A stretch of 40,027 nt of DNA, taken from NCBI GenBank assembly GCA_034430655.1, contig DAOUEC010000206.1, positions 1 to 40,027 on the forward strand. The letters run 5' to 3'. Made by a program: the position numbers and the translations under genes. This stretch comes from JAUWNP01 sp034430655. Its GTDB lineage: Bacteria > Chloroflexota > Anaerolineae > B4-G1. How positions within the stretch are numbered: position 1 is the first letter of the stretch; each line of letters begins with the position of its first letter. Shown piece after piece: positions 39,555 through 40,027 of this stretch. Below the pieces are notes generated by a model that worked only from the letters and a program-made list of their open reading frames with translations, made no database searches and had not been told where the DNA came from.

Positions 39555-40027
39555 ATGAAGTTGACGCGCTCTCAACTCGTTACGCTCATTATCCTGATTG
39601 CGCTGACCGTCGGGGTCTGCGGTTGCCTGGTGAGCATCATCGTGCGGAATTCGCGGCAGATTGCGGGAGTGCTTACCCACACTCCTACGCCATTGCCATC
39701 GGCGAGTCCGACTGAAACGCTCCCTCCTTCCCCAACTCCTGTTCCATCGCCCACGCCGACTCCTACCCCCAGCGCGCCCCAGACCCGTTACGATCTCCAG
39801 GTGACGCGCGATCCGCAGAATCCCACCCTGCGCCTGCAGCGGGGGTATGCTTACATCGCGCTGGGTGCTTACACCTACGCAATAGAGGACTTCGACGCCG
39901 CCATTGGCCTGAACGGGTCGCTGGCTGAGGCCTACCTGGGGCGTGGTGAGGCCTATTACCACGTGAAGGAGTGGAGCACAGCCATGGCGGACTTCGAGCA
40001 GGCACTGGCGTTGAATCCAGACCTGGC
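39555..40027 (+). CDS. Membrane-anchored TPR protein (partial, cut by the right edge)
   Basis: 157 codons are visible. A membrane anchor or lipoprotein-like signal (LVTLIILIALTVGVCGCLVS) is followed by a Pro/Thr-rich stalk (about 42-75) and then TPR repeats: GYAYIALGAYTYAIEDFDAA and GEAYYHVKEWSTAMADFEQA. The build (anchor, stalk, TPR) matches the start of the transglycosylase at 18396-20840. The rest lies beyond the window, so no function can be given. Confidence 0.85.
   Translation, partial: MKLTRSQLVTLIILIALTVGVCGCLVSIIVRNSRQIAGVLTHTPTPLPSASPTETLPPSPTPVPSPTPTPTPSAPQTRYDLQVTRDPQNPTLRLQRGYAYIALGAYTYAIEDFDAAIGLNGSLAEAYLGRGEAYYHVKEWSTAMADFEQALALNPDL

Overview
The window looks like a chromosomal piece of a GC-rich member of the Chloroflexota (Anaerolineae-like). 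This is inferred from the gene mix, the remains of a MalT/LuxR-type ATPase, secreted proteins ending in a Y-L-P-L-V-L-R type tail, and many short repeats lying inside and between genes. Sigma70-like promoters (TTGACA-16/17-TATAAT) are easy to read throughout. I ran no database search; family calls come from motifs seen in the translations.

Layout. 1-3950 (minus): type I restriction-modification operon hsdM - REP-associated transposase - hsdS (runs off the left edge), with REP hairpins on both sides of the transposase. 3955-7612 (minus): decayed MalT-like gene, trpB2, an ATPase, a trpS 3' remnant behind an intact-looking tryptophan T-box leader (specifier UGG), and trxA. 7697-13798 (plus): secreted subtilase, GNAT-like protein, thyX, transaldolase-family enzyme, GT4 glycosyltransferase, nitroreductase. 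13819-15448 (minus): MFS transporter and PadR regulator. 15739-18260 (plus): secreted glycoside hydrolase and a small XRE regulator. 18396-20840 (minus): TPR/lytic transglycosylase lipoprotein. 20947-24280 (plus): iron-sulfur operon rrf2-nifS-nifU-HEAT-hesA/thiF. 24511-30052 (plus): GT39-like glycosyltransferase, a MazG remnant, a YjjX-type NTPase, a GH5-like glycosidase and an MFS transporter. 30028-30533 (minus): MNT nucleotidyltransferase with a truncated HEPN partner. 30649-33870 (plus): a large fusion of a glycosidase-like domain and an O-antigen ligase/polymerase domain. 34091-38363 (minus): TetR regulator and a heterodimeric ABC exporter. 38422-39465 (minus): queG. 39555-40027 (plus): start of a TPR protein, cut by the right edge.

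The most unusual layer is repeats. At least four classes occur: (i) REP hairpins around the transposase whose terminal TGA serves as the stop codon of hsdM and of the transposase; (ii) C-run/G-run palindromes of 30-50 bp, several inserted in frame in unrelated proteins (HsdM, subtilase, two glycosidases, O-antigen ligase, ABC exporter); (iii) a 27-bp palindrome present three times, in frame, in one gene; (iv) at least a dozen arrays of 7- or 8-nt units, each with a different unit, some inside genes. Together they suggest a genome that tolerates repeat insertion into coding sequence as whole-codon additions, and the repeats coincide with several gene scars (MalT remnant, trpB2 flanks, gene 3' ends).
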